From the NCBI GenBank assembly GCA_035567895.1, contig DATMPC010000014.1, positions 122,169 to 186,168 on the forward strand: a stretch of DNA of 64,000 bases, given 5' to 3'. Source of the stretch: Terriglobales bacterium (GTDB taxonomy: Bacteria; Acidobacteriota; Terriglobia; Terriglobales; Acidobacteriaceae). Position 1 is the stretch's first letter. The number at the start of each line of letters is the position of its first letter. Both the position numbers and the translations under genes were made by a program. Positions 26,247 to 35,795 of the stretch are shown here, piece after piece. A model generated the notes under the pieces. That model was not told the DNA's origin. It was given only the letters and a program-made list of their open reading frames with translations, and made no database searches.

Positions 26247-26267
26247 GTATATACCTCAAGTATATAC
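26247..26267. promoter_or_regulatory. Paired GTATATAC boxes upstream of vapB
   Basis: Two copies of the self-complementary octamer GTATATAC (26247-26254 and 26260-26267) are 5 bp apart, just upstream of the vapBC pair in an otherwise GC-rich region. They look like the autoregulatory operator and promoter of the pair. Confidence 0.55.
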
Positions 26268-26295
26268 TAAGCTGGCGTTGAGCAAAAGTGGAAAA

Positions 26296-27744
26296 TCAGC
26301 GAGCCTTGATCGCTTCTCTCTTTTTCGCAGCGTCGAGCGGGCGTTGCGGTTCCGTCATGTTCACCGGATCAAGGATTTCAGCGATTTCCTCTTCTTTTAG
26401 GAGTCCCTTGGAGCGCGCGATGTCGATGATCGACTTTCCCGTCTCAACCGATTCCTTCACGATTTCTGCCGCTTTTTGATATCCGATGTATGGATTCAGC
26501 GCCGTTGCAAGCGAGACCGTGCTCTCGGCGTAGAACTGGCACCGTTCTTTGTTCACTGTAAGGCCGCTGATGCAGAACTTGTCGAACTGACGCAGCATGT
26601 TGGTCATGATCGTGATCGACTGCAGCACGCTGTAGGTCATCGTCGGCATCATGACGTTTAGTTCGAGTTGTCCGCCCTGAACGGCCATAGCAACTGCGGT
26701 GTCGTTGCCGACAACCTGGAAAGAAACCATTGCTGCGAGTTCGGGCATTACAGGATTGATCTTGCCCGGCATGATTGACGATCCAGGCTGCAGTGCGGGC
26801 AAGTAAATTTCCGCGAATCCCGTATTGGGACCTGATGATAGTAAGCGTACGTCGTTCGAGATGCGTATTACCTCAAGCGCGAGATTTCGCAAGCCGCCTG
26901 AGATCTCCGCCATAGGCGCATTCGATTGCATGGCCCAGCGCATATCCACGGCCGGCATGAGCTTCTGGCCGGAGATGCGCATGAGCTTGACAATCGCCAG
27001 CCCACGATAGTCAGGGTGTGTATTGATGCCGGTGCCCACGGCCGATCCCCCGAGCCCCAGCTCGTGCAAGTCCTCAGAGTTGCTGCGAATATTCTGCGCA
27101 GCTTTTCGGATCGTCAGTCCATACGCGGCAAACTCCTGGCCGAGGCGAATCGGCACCGCGTCCTGCATGTGCGTGCGCCCTGACTTCATTACTTCCCAAA
27201 ACTCCTTGCCCTTCTTCTCAAAGCTGGCCGCGATCGCGTCGAGCACCGGATAAAGTTTCTCCAGCTCAATCAGCGTGGCCAGGCGCATTGCGGTAGGGAA
27301 GACATCGTTGGTGGACTGTCCGTAGTTGACGTGATCGTTGGGGTGAACTCGTTTGTATTCGCCGAGCTTGCCGCCGAGAATCTCCTCCGCCCGATTGGCG
27401 ATCACTTCGTTCGAATTCATGTGGAAGCTGACACCTGCGCCAGCCTGGAAGACATCGACAACGAACTCACGGTCCCACTTGCCGTCAATAACTTCCTGGG
27501 CAGCGGTAATGATGGCGTCGGCAACTCTCACATCGATTAATCCGAGCTCCTTATTGGCTTCGGCTGCGGCCCGCTTAATCATGCCAATAGCACGAATCAG
27601 CGTCGGGTGAGCTCGCATTCCCGAAATCGGATAGTTCTCCACCGCGCGGGCGGTTTGTACGCCGTAATAGACATGTGCTGGAATCTCTTTTGGACCGATG
27701 GAGTCTTTCTCTAAGCGGGTGCCAACAGAAGGGGCCGTGGACAT
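26296..27744 (-). CDS. aspA: Aspartate ammonia-lyase
   Basis: 482 residues of the fumarase/aspartase superfamily, catalysing L-aspartate to fumarate plus ammonia. Visible are RLEKDSIGPKEIPAHVYYGVQTAR, the GRTHMQDAVPIRLGQEF substrate loop, and the SS-loop signature GSSIMPGKINPVMPE. The last part (VMPELAAMVSFQVVGND) fits aspartase better than class II fumarase. The ATG at 27744 has AGGAG 6 nt upstream. The frame stays open a further 390 nt upstream, but that part is unrelated to the family. Shared fumarate output links it loosely to central metabolism. Confidence 0.93.
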   Translation of the reverse strand: MSTAPSVGTRLEKDSIGPKEIPAHVYYGVQTARAVENYPISGMRAHPTLIRAIGMIKRAAAEANKELGLIDVRVADAIITAAQEVIDGKWDREFVVDVFQAGAGVSFHMNSNEVIANRAEEILGGKLGEYKRVHPNDHVNYGQSTNDVFPTAMRLATLIELEKLYPVLDAIAASFEKKGKEFWEVMKSGRTHMQDAVPIRLGQEFAAYGLTIRKAAQNIRSNSEDLHELGLGGSAVGTGINTHPDYRGLAIVKLMRISGQKLMPAVDMRWAMQSNAPMAEISGGLRNLALEVIRISNDVRLLSSGPNTGFAEIYLPALQPGSSIMPGKINPVMPELAAMVSFQVVGNDTAVAMAVQGGQLELNVMMPTMTYSVLQSITIMTNMLRQFDKFCISGLTVNKERCQFYAESTVSLATALNPYIGYQKAAEIVKESVETGKSIIDIARSKGLLKEEEIAEILDPVNMTEPQRPLDAAKKREAIKAR

Positions 27745-27931
27745 GATTGCTCCTGAACCAGGGATGTACAGAGTCGTACTGGAAGCACAGCCGAACCTTC
27801 GATTATAAGCGATGCTTCGATGGCTACTGTATGCTATGGCCGCGACGAAATGGCGGCTCGCCTGATCAGGCTTTTCAATGAGTAAGCGGGGAAGTTGCAG
27901 AACACGCAAGCGTCGCACTAAGGAGGACCTC

Positions 27932-29887
27932 ATGAGAACACTTGTGTGCCTAGTGCTTCTTGGTACCGCATTCGCCGTTTCCGGTCCCAACGACCGGCAA
28001 ATCACCGATCCGAAATCCGTAACCTCACAGCAGAATGCTGATGCCAAGGCCGTTCCCGTCGAAGATCTGTTCTTCACGCGACTCATCTCTGACGCGGCCT
28101 GGTCGCCGGATGGCAAGCAGATCGAGCTGAGCACTACGCTTACCGGGCGCGCGAACTTGTGGCGAGTGGCAGCTAACGGAAGTTGGCCAACACAGATTGT
28201 GCAGTCCGACGAGCGTCAACACGAAGGCCAGTGGTCACCGGATAGCAAGTGGATTGCCTTCACGCAGGACAAGGGCGGTAACGAGCTTTGGGATATCTAT
28301 GTAGTTTCGAGCAACGGATCGCAGCTCACCAACCTGAGCAACACGCCTGACGTTCGAGAGCAGTCGCCACGCTGGTCGCGCGACGGCCAGTGGCTCGCGT
28401 GCATCGTCAAGCCCAAGGATGCGTCTTCCTACAACGTCGCCGTTCTCGAAGTGGCGACTCACCAACTGCGCCAGCTCACGCACGAAAGCGATCCACAATA
28501 CACATGGTCGCTTGTGGACTGGAGTCCGGATGGCAAGACTCTGTACGCAAATCGCGGCGACCTCCTAGGGGCCAACACAGATGTCTATGGGATCGATGCC
28601 GTTTCGGGAAGTGCAACAAACCTCACGCCACACTCCGGCAAGTCTTCGCACACGGGCACTTCGCTCTCTCGCGATGGCCGCCAAATTCTGCTTGCCTCGA
28701 ACGAAAAAGGCGGATTCGAGAACATCGCCCTGCTCGATGTTGCCAGTCGAAAGATGACTTGGGTCACCGACACCCAGTGGGAGGCGAGCCCCGGCGAATT
28801 TTCCCCCGATGGCGTGCATTTCAGCTACGAGCTCAATCAGGACGGACGTAGAGACGTATATCTCGGCGATCGCAATGGGCAATCGCGCCAGCTCAAAATG
28901 CCCGAGGGGATCACTGGTCTTTTGGGAACGCAACACTTCTCCCCCGATGGCAAGAGCTTGATGCTTGCTCATGCGGGCTCGAATACTCCAAACGATCTCT
29001 GGATTTACGATACAAGTGCCAACCAGGCGCGGCAGCTCACGCATTCCGCGTTAGCAAGCTTGACTCCGCAAAACTTTCCGCAATCTCAGATCGTGCATTA
29101 CAAGAGCTTCGACGGGAAGACTATCAGCGCCTTTCTCTACACGCCGTTTAATTTGAAACGCGATGGATCGAATCCCGTCGTTCTCTATCCGCACGGTGGT
29201 CCTACCGGTCAATCGGAGGACACGTTCAATCGAACGATTAACGCGCTAGTCTCGCGCGGGTACATCGTGATCGCGCCGAATCCGCGAGGCTCGAGTGGAT
29301 ATGGAATCGATTTCCAGAACGCCAATTATCAAGACCTGGGGAATGGCGATCTGAAAGACGATATGGCCGCCGTCCAATTTGTTCTCGACACAGGCTACGC
29401 CGATCCTAAGAAGGTCGGAGTTACCGGCGGCTCCTACGGCGGATACACCACGTTAATGGCTGTCGGCAAGTATCCTCAGACGTTTGCCGTGGCCGTGGAC
29501 CTTTTTGGTCCACTCGATTGGTTCAGCATGATGAAGAACTCCGATCCACTTTTGCAGCAGTACATCGTGAGTCTGCTCGGAGATCCGCAGAAGAATCGGG
29601 CCGTCTATGAAAACACATCCCCAAGCAAGTATGTGGCGAACATCAAGGCTCCGCTGCTGGTTCTGCAGGGGGAAAACGATCCTCGAGTCCCAAAAGAGGA
29701 AACAGATCAAGTGGTCGATATGCTGAAGAAGCGCGGTAATGTGGTCGATGTCCACTACTACCCGGCCGAAGGCCACGGTTTCGCCAAGCGCGAAAACCAG
29801 ATCGATGCCATCAAGCGGACGCTGGACTGGTTTGAGAAGTATCTGCCTACAGGAGCCGCTGCGCATCCTGCCTCGGGTGGACGGTGA
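27932..29887 (+). CDS. Secreted S9-family acylaminoacyl-peptidase-like peptidase
   Basis: 651 residues. The ATG at 27932 follows AAGGAGGACCTC and opens a signal peptide (LVCLVLLGTAFAVS). A seven-bladed TolB/WD40-like propeller (WSPDGKQIEL, WSPDSKWIAF, WSPDGKTLYA) covers about 45-385 and the alpha/beta hydrolase about 390-640. Ser501 in GGSYGGYTT, Asp in LQGENDPRVPKE and His in YPAEGHGFAK form the triad. It is a second, distinct paralogue of the peptidase at 5.2 kb (651 against 725 residues). Confidence 0.92.
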   Translation: MRTLVCLVLLGTAFAVSGPNDRQITDPKSVTSQQNADAKAVPVEDLFFTRLISDAAWSPDGKQIELSTTLTGRANLWRVAANGSWPTQIVQSDERQHEGQWSPDSKWIAFTQDKGGNELWDIYVVSSNGSQLTNLSNTPDVREQSPRWSRDGQWLACIVKPKDASSYNVAVLEVATHQLRQLTHESDPQYTWSLVDWSPDGKTLYANRGDLLGANTDVYGIDAVSGSATNLTPHSGKSSHTGTSLSRDGRQILLASNEKGGFENIALLDVASRKMTWVTDTQWEASPGEFSPDGVHFSYELNQDGRRDVYLGDRNGQSRQLKMPEGITGLLGTQHFSPDGKSLMLAHAGSNTPNDLWIYDTSANQARQLTHSALASLTPQNFPQSQIVHYKSFDGKTISAFLYTPFNLKRDGSNPVVLYPHGGPTGQSEDTFNRTINALVSRGYIVIAPNPRGSSGYGIDFQNANYQDLGNGDLKDDMAAVQFVLDTGYADPKKVGVTGGSYGGYTTLMAVGKYPQTFAVAVDLFGPLDWFSMMKNSDPLLQQYIVSLLGDPQKNRAVYENTSPSKYVANIKAPLLVLQGENDPRVPKEETDQVVDMLKKRGNVVDVHYYPAEGHGFAKRENQIDAIKRTLDWFEKYLPTGAAAHPASGGR

Positions 29888-29973
29888 CGTGAGGCGTTCG
29901 GGTCTCCTCCAGCGCACCATCCTCCCGAGTTCAAAGCGTAAATCTGGAACGAAAAAACCGACCAGAACCTGCC

Positions 29974-30351
29974 CTACGTCGCAGCCGTCGCTTGCCACTT
30001 GCGACTGGACGGACGCGTTGCATAAGAAACGGCCAGGAATACCAGCAACACGACCGGAATAAACGCTGTCGGGCCATCTTTGGCCAAATAGTGCGCAACG
30101 AATGCTGCGATCCAGGCGAAGGTGAATCCAGCGTAAGCCCACTCTTTGAGCTTGGGAAGTCCAGGAGCTACAAGGACGATCGCTCCCAGGAGTTTGGCAA
30201 TCCCAAGCAGAATGCGCAACTGCTGTGGATATCCCACGTGAGCGAACCCTTGAACTGCCTGAGAATTGCCCGTCAGATAGCTGACGGCGGCAAAGGCCGA
30301 CATCGCGGCCAATAGACCTGTGATTATCCAGTAGATCACTTTCTGTGCCAT
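29974..30351 (-). CDS. DoxX-like integral membrane protein
   Basis: 125 residues with four membrane segments: VIYWIITGLLAAMSAFAAVSYL, LRILLGIAKLLGAIVLVAPG, YAGFTFAWIAAFVAHYLA and FIPVVLLVFLAVSYAT. The order and the QQLRILLGIAKLLGAI motif match the DoxX-like family (PF13564 type). Function is poorly defined, possibly redox or quinone related. The ATG at 30351 gives a clean N-terminus, and the 24 extra upstream codons are Cys-rich and unlikely. It converges on the S9 peptidase gene. Confidence 0.8.
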   Translation of the reverse strand: MAQKVIYWIITGLLAAMSAFAAVSYLTGNSQAVQGFAHVGYPQQLRILLGIAKLLGAIVLVAPGLPKLKEWAYAGFTFAWIAAFVAHYLAKDGPTAFIPVVLLVFLAVSYATRPSSRKWQATAAT

Positions 30352-30609
30352 GCAGTGGTTTCCCCTTTGATTGGTGGAAGAACAGCAACAGATGATAAAC
30401 GCGCCAGGCAAGCCACAAAACAAATAAGCGGGCCGCTCATGTTTCTTTCATCCAGCATCCAGGTTCGTCCGATTTTGAACACACGCCTGCATCCCTGAAC
30501 AATTGAAGAGTTCTATTGCGTCGCAAACCATTGAATCTGCAACTTACCTTCGAGGCAGGGAACTTGCACTGAATGCCAGACGTATCCCCAGCAACTTAAG
30601 GAGTCGTCG

Positions 30610-33078
30610 ATGGCATTTTTTCACGCGATCTTGGGAGAAGTTCGCTACGCGTTGCGGCTGCTTGTGCGTAATCCTGGGTTCACCCTGGTTGCGACGCTAT
30701 CGCTCGCGCTGGGTATTGGCGCAAACAGCGCGATTTTCAGTCTCGCCGACGCTCTGCTGCTGCGTCCCCTTGCGATCTACCACCCGAGTTCAGTCGTCGC
30801 GGTCAGCACCGATCCGGCGACCGATTCGGGAGCGATGGGCGGCGTCTCGTATCCGGACTATCGCGACTTCCGCGACAAGGCGCACTCCTTCGACGGTCTA
30901 GCCGCTATGGAGCTCTCAAGGGTGAGCGTGGTGAGGTCGACCAATGACAGTGCTCATCTTCGTGCCGCGCTGATGGTTAGCGGCAACTTCTTCCAGGTGC
31001 TCGGAGTTGAGCCGGCTCTCGGACGCGGCTTTCTTGCGGAAGAAGATTCTGTCTCCGGAGGGAATCCTGTCGCGGTACTTGCCTATGATTTCTGGCGCAC
31101 CGACTTCTCCTCCGATCCCTCGATTCTCGGCCGGACGATGCGAATCAACGGAATTGATTTCACCATCGTTGGGGTTGCTCCCAAGGGCTTTACCGGAGTC
31201 GATCAGTACGTACGTCCTCATCTCTACGTGCCTGCCGCGATGACGCAGCGTCTAAGCGCAAGCACCGAGAATCAATTTGAAGACCGCAACAGTCACGACT
31301 TTGACGTCAAAGGCCGGCTAAAGTCTGGCGTCACCCGCGAACAGGCTCAAGCCGAGCTGGCTACGATATGGAAGGGACTAGAACCGCTCCATTCGGTAAC
31401 GGATCGGCAGCGCATGATTCGAGTTCGCACTGAACTCCAGGCTCGTGTGGTTCAAGATCCTCCAGACGCTTACCTCATCACTCTTCTGATGGTCTTGGTC
31501 GGAGTGGTGCTCATCATCGCCTGTGCAAATGTCGCCAATCTGCTGCTGGGACGGGCCCGCGGACGCAGTCGCGAAATCGCAATTCGCCTGGCACTCGGGG
31601 TGACACGCGGAAGACTCGTGCGCCAGCTGCTCACGGAAAGCGTGTTGCTGGCGATGTTGGGAGCGATTGTTGGACTGGGCTTCGCTTATGGTGGCATACG
31701 TTTTCTCCAGACAATCCGCATACCGACGGACCTTCCGATCGTGATCTCTCCGCAGCTTGACGGACGTGTACTTGTCTTTAGTCTCGCGTGCGCCATTGCC
31801 AGCGCGATCGTTTTCGGTCTTGCACCGGCGCTGCAAAGCTCGAGAGTGGACTTAGTGCCAGCCCTGAAGAGTGCCGAATCGGGACAGCCCGGGCAGCGTC
31901 GTCTCACTGGACGCAATGTTCTAGTGATTGCTCAGGTTGCAATGTCGATGATTCTGCTGATCGCGACCGGCATGCTCATGGATGGCTTTCGCAACGCTCT
32001 TGTACTCAACCCAGGCTTTCGCATCGACCATATGTTGACGATGCAGTTCGACACTTCGCTCGTGCGCTACACGCAAGCGCAGAGCCACGATTTCTACCGG
32101 GATCTTGTGGAGAAGGCGCGCGCACTGCCCGCAGTTCGCGCGCTCACGCTCGCGAGCACGGTTCCCCTCTCCCCGGCGCAGAACGGTGAGAACGTAGCTC
32201 CCGAAGGCTATCAATTCCCGAAAGGACAATTCACAGTGGGCGTCCTCTCCAGCGTGGTGGACGAGAACTACTTTGAAGTCATGCAAACGCCGGTAGTTCG
32301 GGGGCGGGCATTCACGGCCACGGACAAAGAAGGTGCTCCAGCCGTCGCCATCGTCAACGAACAATTTGCCAAAACCTACTGGCCTGGACAGGATGCCATC
32401 GGCAAACGTCTGCGCATCGACAGCAAGAAGAACGAATGGCTTCAAGTTGTGGGCGTCGCGAAGACGGGCAAGTACACGTACACAGGCGAGCCGCCAACGA
32501 CATTTCTCTATTTGCCGTTTGCGCAGAACCCGCGTAAGAGCATGTATCTCCTCACGAACAGCTATGGCGATTCGGCGGCTTTGGCCGCACCTCTGCGCGA
32601 ACTTGCGCATGTGCTTGATCCCGATCAGCCAGTCTTCAACGTGAGGACCATGGAGGACTTTTATCAGATCCGCGCAATTTCTGTGATGCGCATCATCGTG
32701 GAAGTTGTCGGAACGATGGGCGCGGTCGGCTTGGCCCTGGCGCTTATCGGCCTGTACGGTCTCATCGCATACTCGGTCGCGCGCCGTACGCGCGAAATCG
32801 GCGTGCGCATGGCGATCGGGGCACGGCGATCCGATGTACTGAACATGGTGCTGCAGCAGGGACTCAAGTTATCCGTTGCGGGAATCCTGATCGGAGGAGC
32901 GATCAGCGTGGGCGTGTCACGGGCACTGACGGCGGGCTTTGTTGGCCTGGGTCACCCAAATTCCGCGACCTACGTGATTGTGCCGCTCGTGCTGCTACTC
33001 GTCACCATGGCTTCCTGTTATCTGCCGGCTCTGCGCGCATCGCGCACAGATCCGATGGTAGCGTTGAGGTATGAGTAG
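30610..33078 (+). CDS. ADOP-type ABC transporter permease (MacB/FtsX-like)
   Basis: An 822-residue duplicated orphan permease, parallel in design to the one at 17.4 kb. The N-terminus has LGEVRYALRLLVRNPGFTLVATLSLALG with GANSAIFSL. A periplasmic domain (GNFFQVLGVEPALGRGF, FTIVGVAPKGFTG) is followed by an FtsX unit with LIIACANVANLLLGRARGRSREIAIRLALG. The second unit ends VRMAIGARRSDVLNMVLQQG and LRASRTDPMVALRYE. GGAG lies 6 nt before the ATG. No ATPase gene adjoins. The two permeases are separated by about 11 kb and are not a tandem copy. Confidence 0.93.
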   Translation: MAFFHAILGEVRYALRLLVRNPGFTLVATLSLALGIGANSAIFSLADALLLRPLAIYHPSSVVAVSTDPATDSGAMGGVSYPDYRDFRDKAHSFDGLAAMELSRVSVVRSTNDSAHLRAALMVSGNFFQVLGVEPALGRGFLAEEDSVSGGNPVAVLAYDFWRTDFSSDPSILGRTMRINGIDFTIVGVAPKGFTGVDQYVRPHLYVPAAMTQRLSASTENQFEDRNSHDFDVKGRLKSGVTREQAQAELATIWKGLEPLHSVTDRQRMIRVRTELQARVVQDPPDAYLITLLMVLVGVVLIIACANVANLLLGRARGRSREIAIRLALGVTRGRLVRQLLTESVLLAMLGAIVGLGFAYGGIRFLQTIRIPTDLPIVISPQLDGRVLVFSLACAIASAIVFGLAPALQSSRVDLVPALKSAESGQPGQRRLTGRNVLVIAQVAMSMILLIATGMLMDGFRNALVLNPGFRIDHMLTMQFDTSLVRYTQAQSHDFYRDLVEKARALPAVRALTLASTVPLSPAQNGENVAPEGYQFPKGQFTVGVLSSVVDENYFEVMQTPVVRGRAFTATDKEGAPAVAIVNEQFAKTYWPGQDAIGKRLRIDSKKNEWLQVVGVAKTGKYTYTGEPPTTFLYLPFAQNPRKSMYLLTNSYGDSAALAAPLRELAHVLDPDQPVFNVRTMEDFYQIRAISVMRIIVEVVGTMGAVGLALALIGLYGLIAYSVARRTREIGVRMAIGARRSDVLNMVLQQGLKLSVAGILIGGAISVGVSRALTAGFVGLGHPNSATYVIVPLVLLLVTMASCYLPALRASRTDPMVALRYE

Positions 33079-33098
33079 CGGAACGACTTTCCACGACT

Positions 33099-33794
33099 TC
33101 ATTGGCCGGTGTAGATATTCTTGATTCTTGTGGGGCTGTAGTGAATCTCTGAAAACGTGGCGTCCGCTCCTGAGCCGGCGGGAGATTGGGCTTCGAATCC
33201 CACCATCTGTTTCAAATTGGTATCGAGGTTGAAGGTGCGCAGAATATTCCAGTCGTGGCCGTCCAGGGAAGAATAGAAGACGTAAGTGTTTCGGCTCTTG
33301 GCTACTTGCAGGAAGACTTCGTTGCCGCTGATCGGATTCGAGTTGCAATCGTCGGATAAGCCGCGCGTCACCACGGTAACCATGGTGGGCTGATTCTCGG
33401 GCGACAGCTCGAAAGATAGCTTTGCCCAATGAAGGTCGTCGGCCCAAATCATGAAAGCTCCGGCATCCCACTTGGAACGGAAGCCTACACTGACTTTGGC
33501 ATTGAGGACATAGTCCGGGCCTGGAGCGAAGAAAAGAATGGGCGCTGAGTTCTCCACCCTTCCGTCGAAGGGATCGACGAACCAATCGGTCTTTTTGCCC
33601 GCAGAAATCTTTAACTGATCGCCGGCATCGACGTGCCATGCTAACGGCGAATTCTTCCACGCCAGTCTGCCAGGGAGACCTGCAATGGACGGTTCTTGGC
33701 CTTGCGCTCCAGCAGGCAGAGATAGAGATATGGTAATGCTGACAAGTAAGAGGATCGCGAAATCAATATTTCGGAATAGGGATAGACGGTTCAT
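33099..33794 (-). CDS. Secreted DUF1349 (concanavalin-like) protein
   Basis: 231 residues with a signal peptide (ILLLVSITISLSLPAGAQ). The rest is a beta-sandwich with KISAGKKTDWFVDPFDG, FRSKWDAGAFMIWADDLHWAKLSFE, SFELSPENQPTMVTVVTRG, VFYSSLDGHDWNILRTFNL and VGFEAQSPAGSGADATFSE. This is the DUF1349/YgbK-like lectin-glucanase fold, generally linked to carbohydrate binding. No catalytic residues can be named. It converges on the ADOP permease gene 20 nt away. Confidence 0.82.
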   Translation of the reverse strand: MNRLSLFRNIDFAILLLVSITISLSLPAGAQGQEPSIAGLPGRLAWKNSPLAWHVDAGDQLKISAGKKTDWFVDPFDGRVENSAPILFFAPGPDYVLNAKVSVGFRSKWDAGAFMIWADDLHWAKLSFELSPENQPTMVTVVTRGLSDDCNSNPISGNEVFLQVAKSRNTYVFYSSLDGHDWNILRTFNLDTNLKQMVGFEAQSPAGSGADATFSEIHYSPTRIKNIYTGQ

Positions 33795-33917
33795 CGAGCG
33801 CGATTCGTAATGTTACAGCTTCAGCAACGGGAGAGAACTGAGGACAGAAGATTTTCCTCCTCACGTGCGTACTCTCCGTTTGTTTCCAGTCCCCGGATGC
33901 TCAGTTAATCTCTTGGC

Positions 33918-34208
33918 ATGAAGATTTTCGGCAAGCCAGCTAATCCGACGCTGGTCACAAGTGGCCGCTTCGAAATCGAACAAGATGGCACTGTGGCCTA
34001 TCTGGAGTATGCGTTGGCCGGCAAGGTTCTGGAGCTTATTCACACTGAAGTGCCGGAAAAAATGAAGGGCACCGGCGCAGCATCATCTCTTGTTCAGTCC
34101 GCATTGCAATGGGCCCGGGAGCACCACGTGAAGGTCGACGTAATCTGTCCCTTCGCAACGGAGTACATCAAGAAGCATCCGGAATATTCTGATCTTCTGC
34201 TGCGCTAG
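33918..34208 (+). CDS. Small GNAT-type N-acetyltransferase
   Basis: 96 residues of the short GNAT group (YjdJ-like, Acetyltransf_CG). The acetyl-CoA region is IHTEVPEKMKGTGAASSLVQSALQWARE, and the C-terminal CPFATEYIKKHPEYSDLL matches the family. This minimal fold binds acetyl-CoA. The acceptor is unknown. Start ATG 33918 gives MKIFGKPANP. Confidence 0.88.
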   Translation: MKIFGKPANPTLVTSGRFEIEQDGTVAYLEYALAGKVLELIHTEVPEKMKGTGAASSLVQSALQWAREHHVKVDVICPFATEYIKKHPEYSDLLLR

Positions 34209-34266
34209 CGGCGCCCCGGCTCACGGCATGTTGGTCGCAGTCCGGTAATCCAAAGCCGATAAGAAA

Positions 34267-34620
34267 CTAGCGAGGAGCAGCTGGAGATGCACTTTGTCCC
34301 GCCGGCGAAAAGTGGAGCCGCGTGAGGATTTCCTCCATGTAGAGCGTGACCGAGTGACGTTCTTGCGGATTCTTCAGCCGCGTTCGCAGCCGCGCTTCGG
34401 GATCTTTGCTTTTCGCCAACCGCTGCAGGAGTGTTGTGCCGTCGGGAAGCTTCTTACTGCCATCGTCATCGTGGCACTGCGCACATCGGCCAACGAAAAT
34501 CTTCTTGCCTTGTACGCGAAGAGCAGCGTCGGTCGAGCCCGACTGCAGAGCGTCTTTGTCGGAAGCGATCGCACAGTTTGAAGTCAGTGCAATCAACAAA
34601 AGAAGCGCCGATCCCTTCAT
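34267..34620 (-). CDS. Secreted c-type cytochrome domain protein
   Basis: 117 residues with a signal peptide (ALLLLIALTSNCAIAS). One haem c motif, CAQCH, lies at about 46-50 (VGRCAQCHDDDGSKKLPDGTTLLQRLA). A possible distal Met is in LYMEEIL. It resembles short cytochrome c proteins involved in periplasmic electron transfer. The start ATG has GGAGG 6 nt upstream. The C-terminal Ala/Pro tail is unstructured. Confidence 0.85.
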   Translation of the reverse strand: MKGSALLLLIALTSNCAIASDKDALQSGSTDAALRVQGKKIFVGRCAQCHDDDGSKKLPDGTTLLQRLAKSKDPEARLRTRLKNPQERHSVTLYMEEILTRLHFSPAGQSASPAAPR

Positions 34621-34750
34621 GATCGACCTCCGGCTCCACGAGCAGACTGAATCTTACAACTTAATACCCTTGGGTGGGCAAAGACCTTTCGAAGAACACA
34701 GGACCGCGGCGCCGCGATTTCGTTTTCGTGTTCACAAACAGAAGGCGATT

Positions 34751-35761
34751 TCATTGTCCGGAAGGAGTCCCGGCTCTGGCCTCGTGATGAGGTGATGATT
34801 TTGCAGCTGTGACGGGAATTCGCATGCCGTCATGAGCAAACTCGATGCTTTGTTTATAGGAGTTTGCTATCGACCGCAAGACTTGGCGGCGATTCTCTTC
34901 GATTACTGGAGCGATGTGGCTAAGCAGCAGATGCTTCACACGCGCGTCGCGAGCTGCCTGTCCAATTTGTTTCGGCGGAGTGTGCAGAGTGTAGAGGATC
35001 TCCGGCGAGCCAGGTGGATCGAGCACTGCCGCGTGAGCGACCAGCAGATCCGAATCGAGCGCCAAGTGCTGCAGGTTGGAAATGGCTGAGGCGTCCATGT
35101 CGCCCGAAAAAGTGATGCTGTTGTGCTTGTAATCGATACGGTAGGCCACTGCTGGACAATCACCGTGGTGGGTTGCGATCTCTCTCACACGGAGATCGCC
35201 TTCCGAGACGATGTTGCGTTCGGGCGAATCCAAAGCAATCGGCAAATCCACGGCCTCGATCGTCTCTTCGGCTCCAAACGTTTTCTCGTACTCATAAGCC
35301 CCTCCCGGCCCAAACAGTAACTGCAGGAACTGCTTGGTACTAGGAAAGAGTCCCTCGCCTTGAGGACCAAACACCTTGAAGCGAATTGGCTGATCAGCCG
35401 TGAGCGCGCGATCGAGGAAGATCGCAGGGATATCCGCACTGTGATCGATATGGAGGTGAGTGAGTAACACAATGTCCACGTGTGCCAGATCGAGGCCGAG
35501 CTTTCCCAATTCGAGAAACGCACCGGGACCGGCATCGACGAGGATTCGCGGCCTATTTTCAATGAGGATTAGATAACTTGTAGAGGCCCGTCCGAACGAT
35601 CGCGGGCCGCCGGAGCCAAGCACGACCAACTCAAGCTGCGTCTGTGGCGGCTTCGTAGGTTTCTGCGCCAATAGCCCGAGTGGGATCGCCAAGGTCACTA
35701 GGAGCGGAATGGCAGCCGTGTACTTCAGTCTTCCCGGCTGCCAACGTATTCGTGCGGACAT
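34751..35761 (-). CDS. Exported metallo-beta-lactamase fold hydrolase
   Basis: 336 residues. Starting at the ATG at 35761, a basic segment leads into one hydrophobic stretch (AAIPLLVTLAIPLGLLA), which is a signal peptide or anchor. The MBL domain follows, with LVVLGSGGPRSFGRASTSYL, the metal motif LTHLHIDHSAD, THHGDCPAVAYRI, ITFSGDMDASAIS and HLLLSHIAP. It resembles the RNase Z/arylsulfatase-like (AtsA) subgroup but is exported, so an RNase role is unlikely. The frame is open to 35869, overlapping the PilZ gene, and I prefer the shorter form. Confidence 0.85.
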   Translation of the reverse strand: MSARIRWQPGRLKYTAAIPLLVTLAIPLGLLAQKPTKPPQTQLELVVLGSGGPRSFGRASTSYLILIENRPRILVDAGPGAFLELGKLGLDLAHVDIVLLTHLHIDHSADIPAIFLDRALTADQPIRFKVFGPQGEGLFPSTKQFLQLLFGPGGAYEYEKTFGAEETIEAVDLPIALDSPERNIVSEGDLRVREIATHHGDCPAVAYRIDYKHNSITFSGDMDASAISNLQHLALDSDLLVAHAAVLDPPGSPEILYTLHTPPKQIGQAARDARVKHLLLSHIAPVIEENRRQVLRSIANSYKQSIEFAHDGMRIPVTAAKSSPHHEARAGTPSGQ

Positions 35762-35795
35762 TCCCGGCGAGTCTAACTCAATGTCCTCGCGCGAG

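Noticed and set aside
26296..28134. Aspartase frame extended upstream by 130 codons
   Set aside because: The extension is unrelated to the family and overlaps the divergent peptidase start. A ribosome site supports the ATG at 27744.
29453..30418. Open frame of 321 codons on the minus strand
   Set aside because: It overlaps the end of the S9 peptidase and the DoxX-like gene, lacks any family pattern, and is Arg/Ser-rich as expected from a shadow frame.
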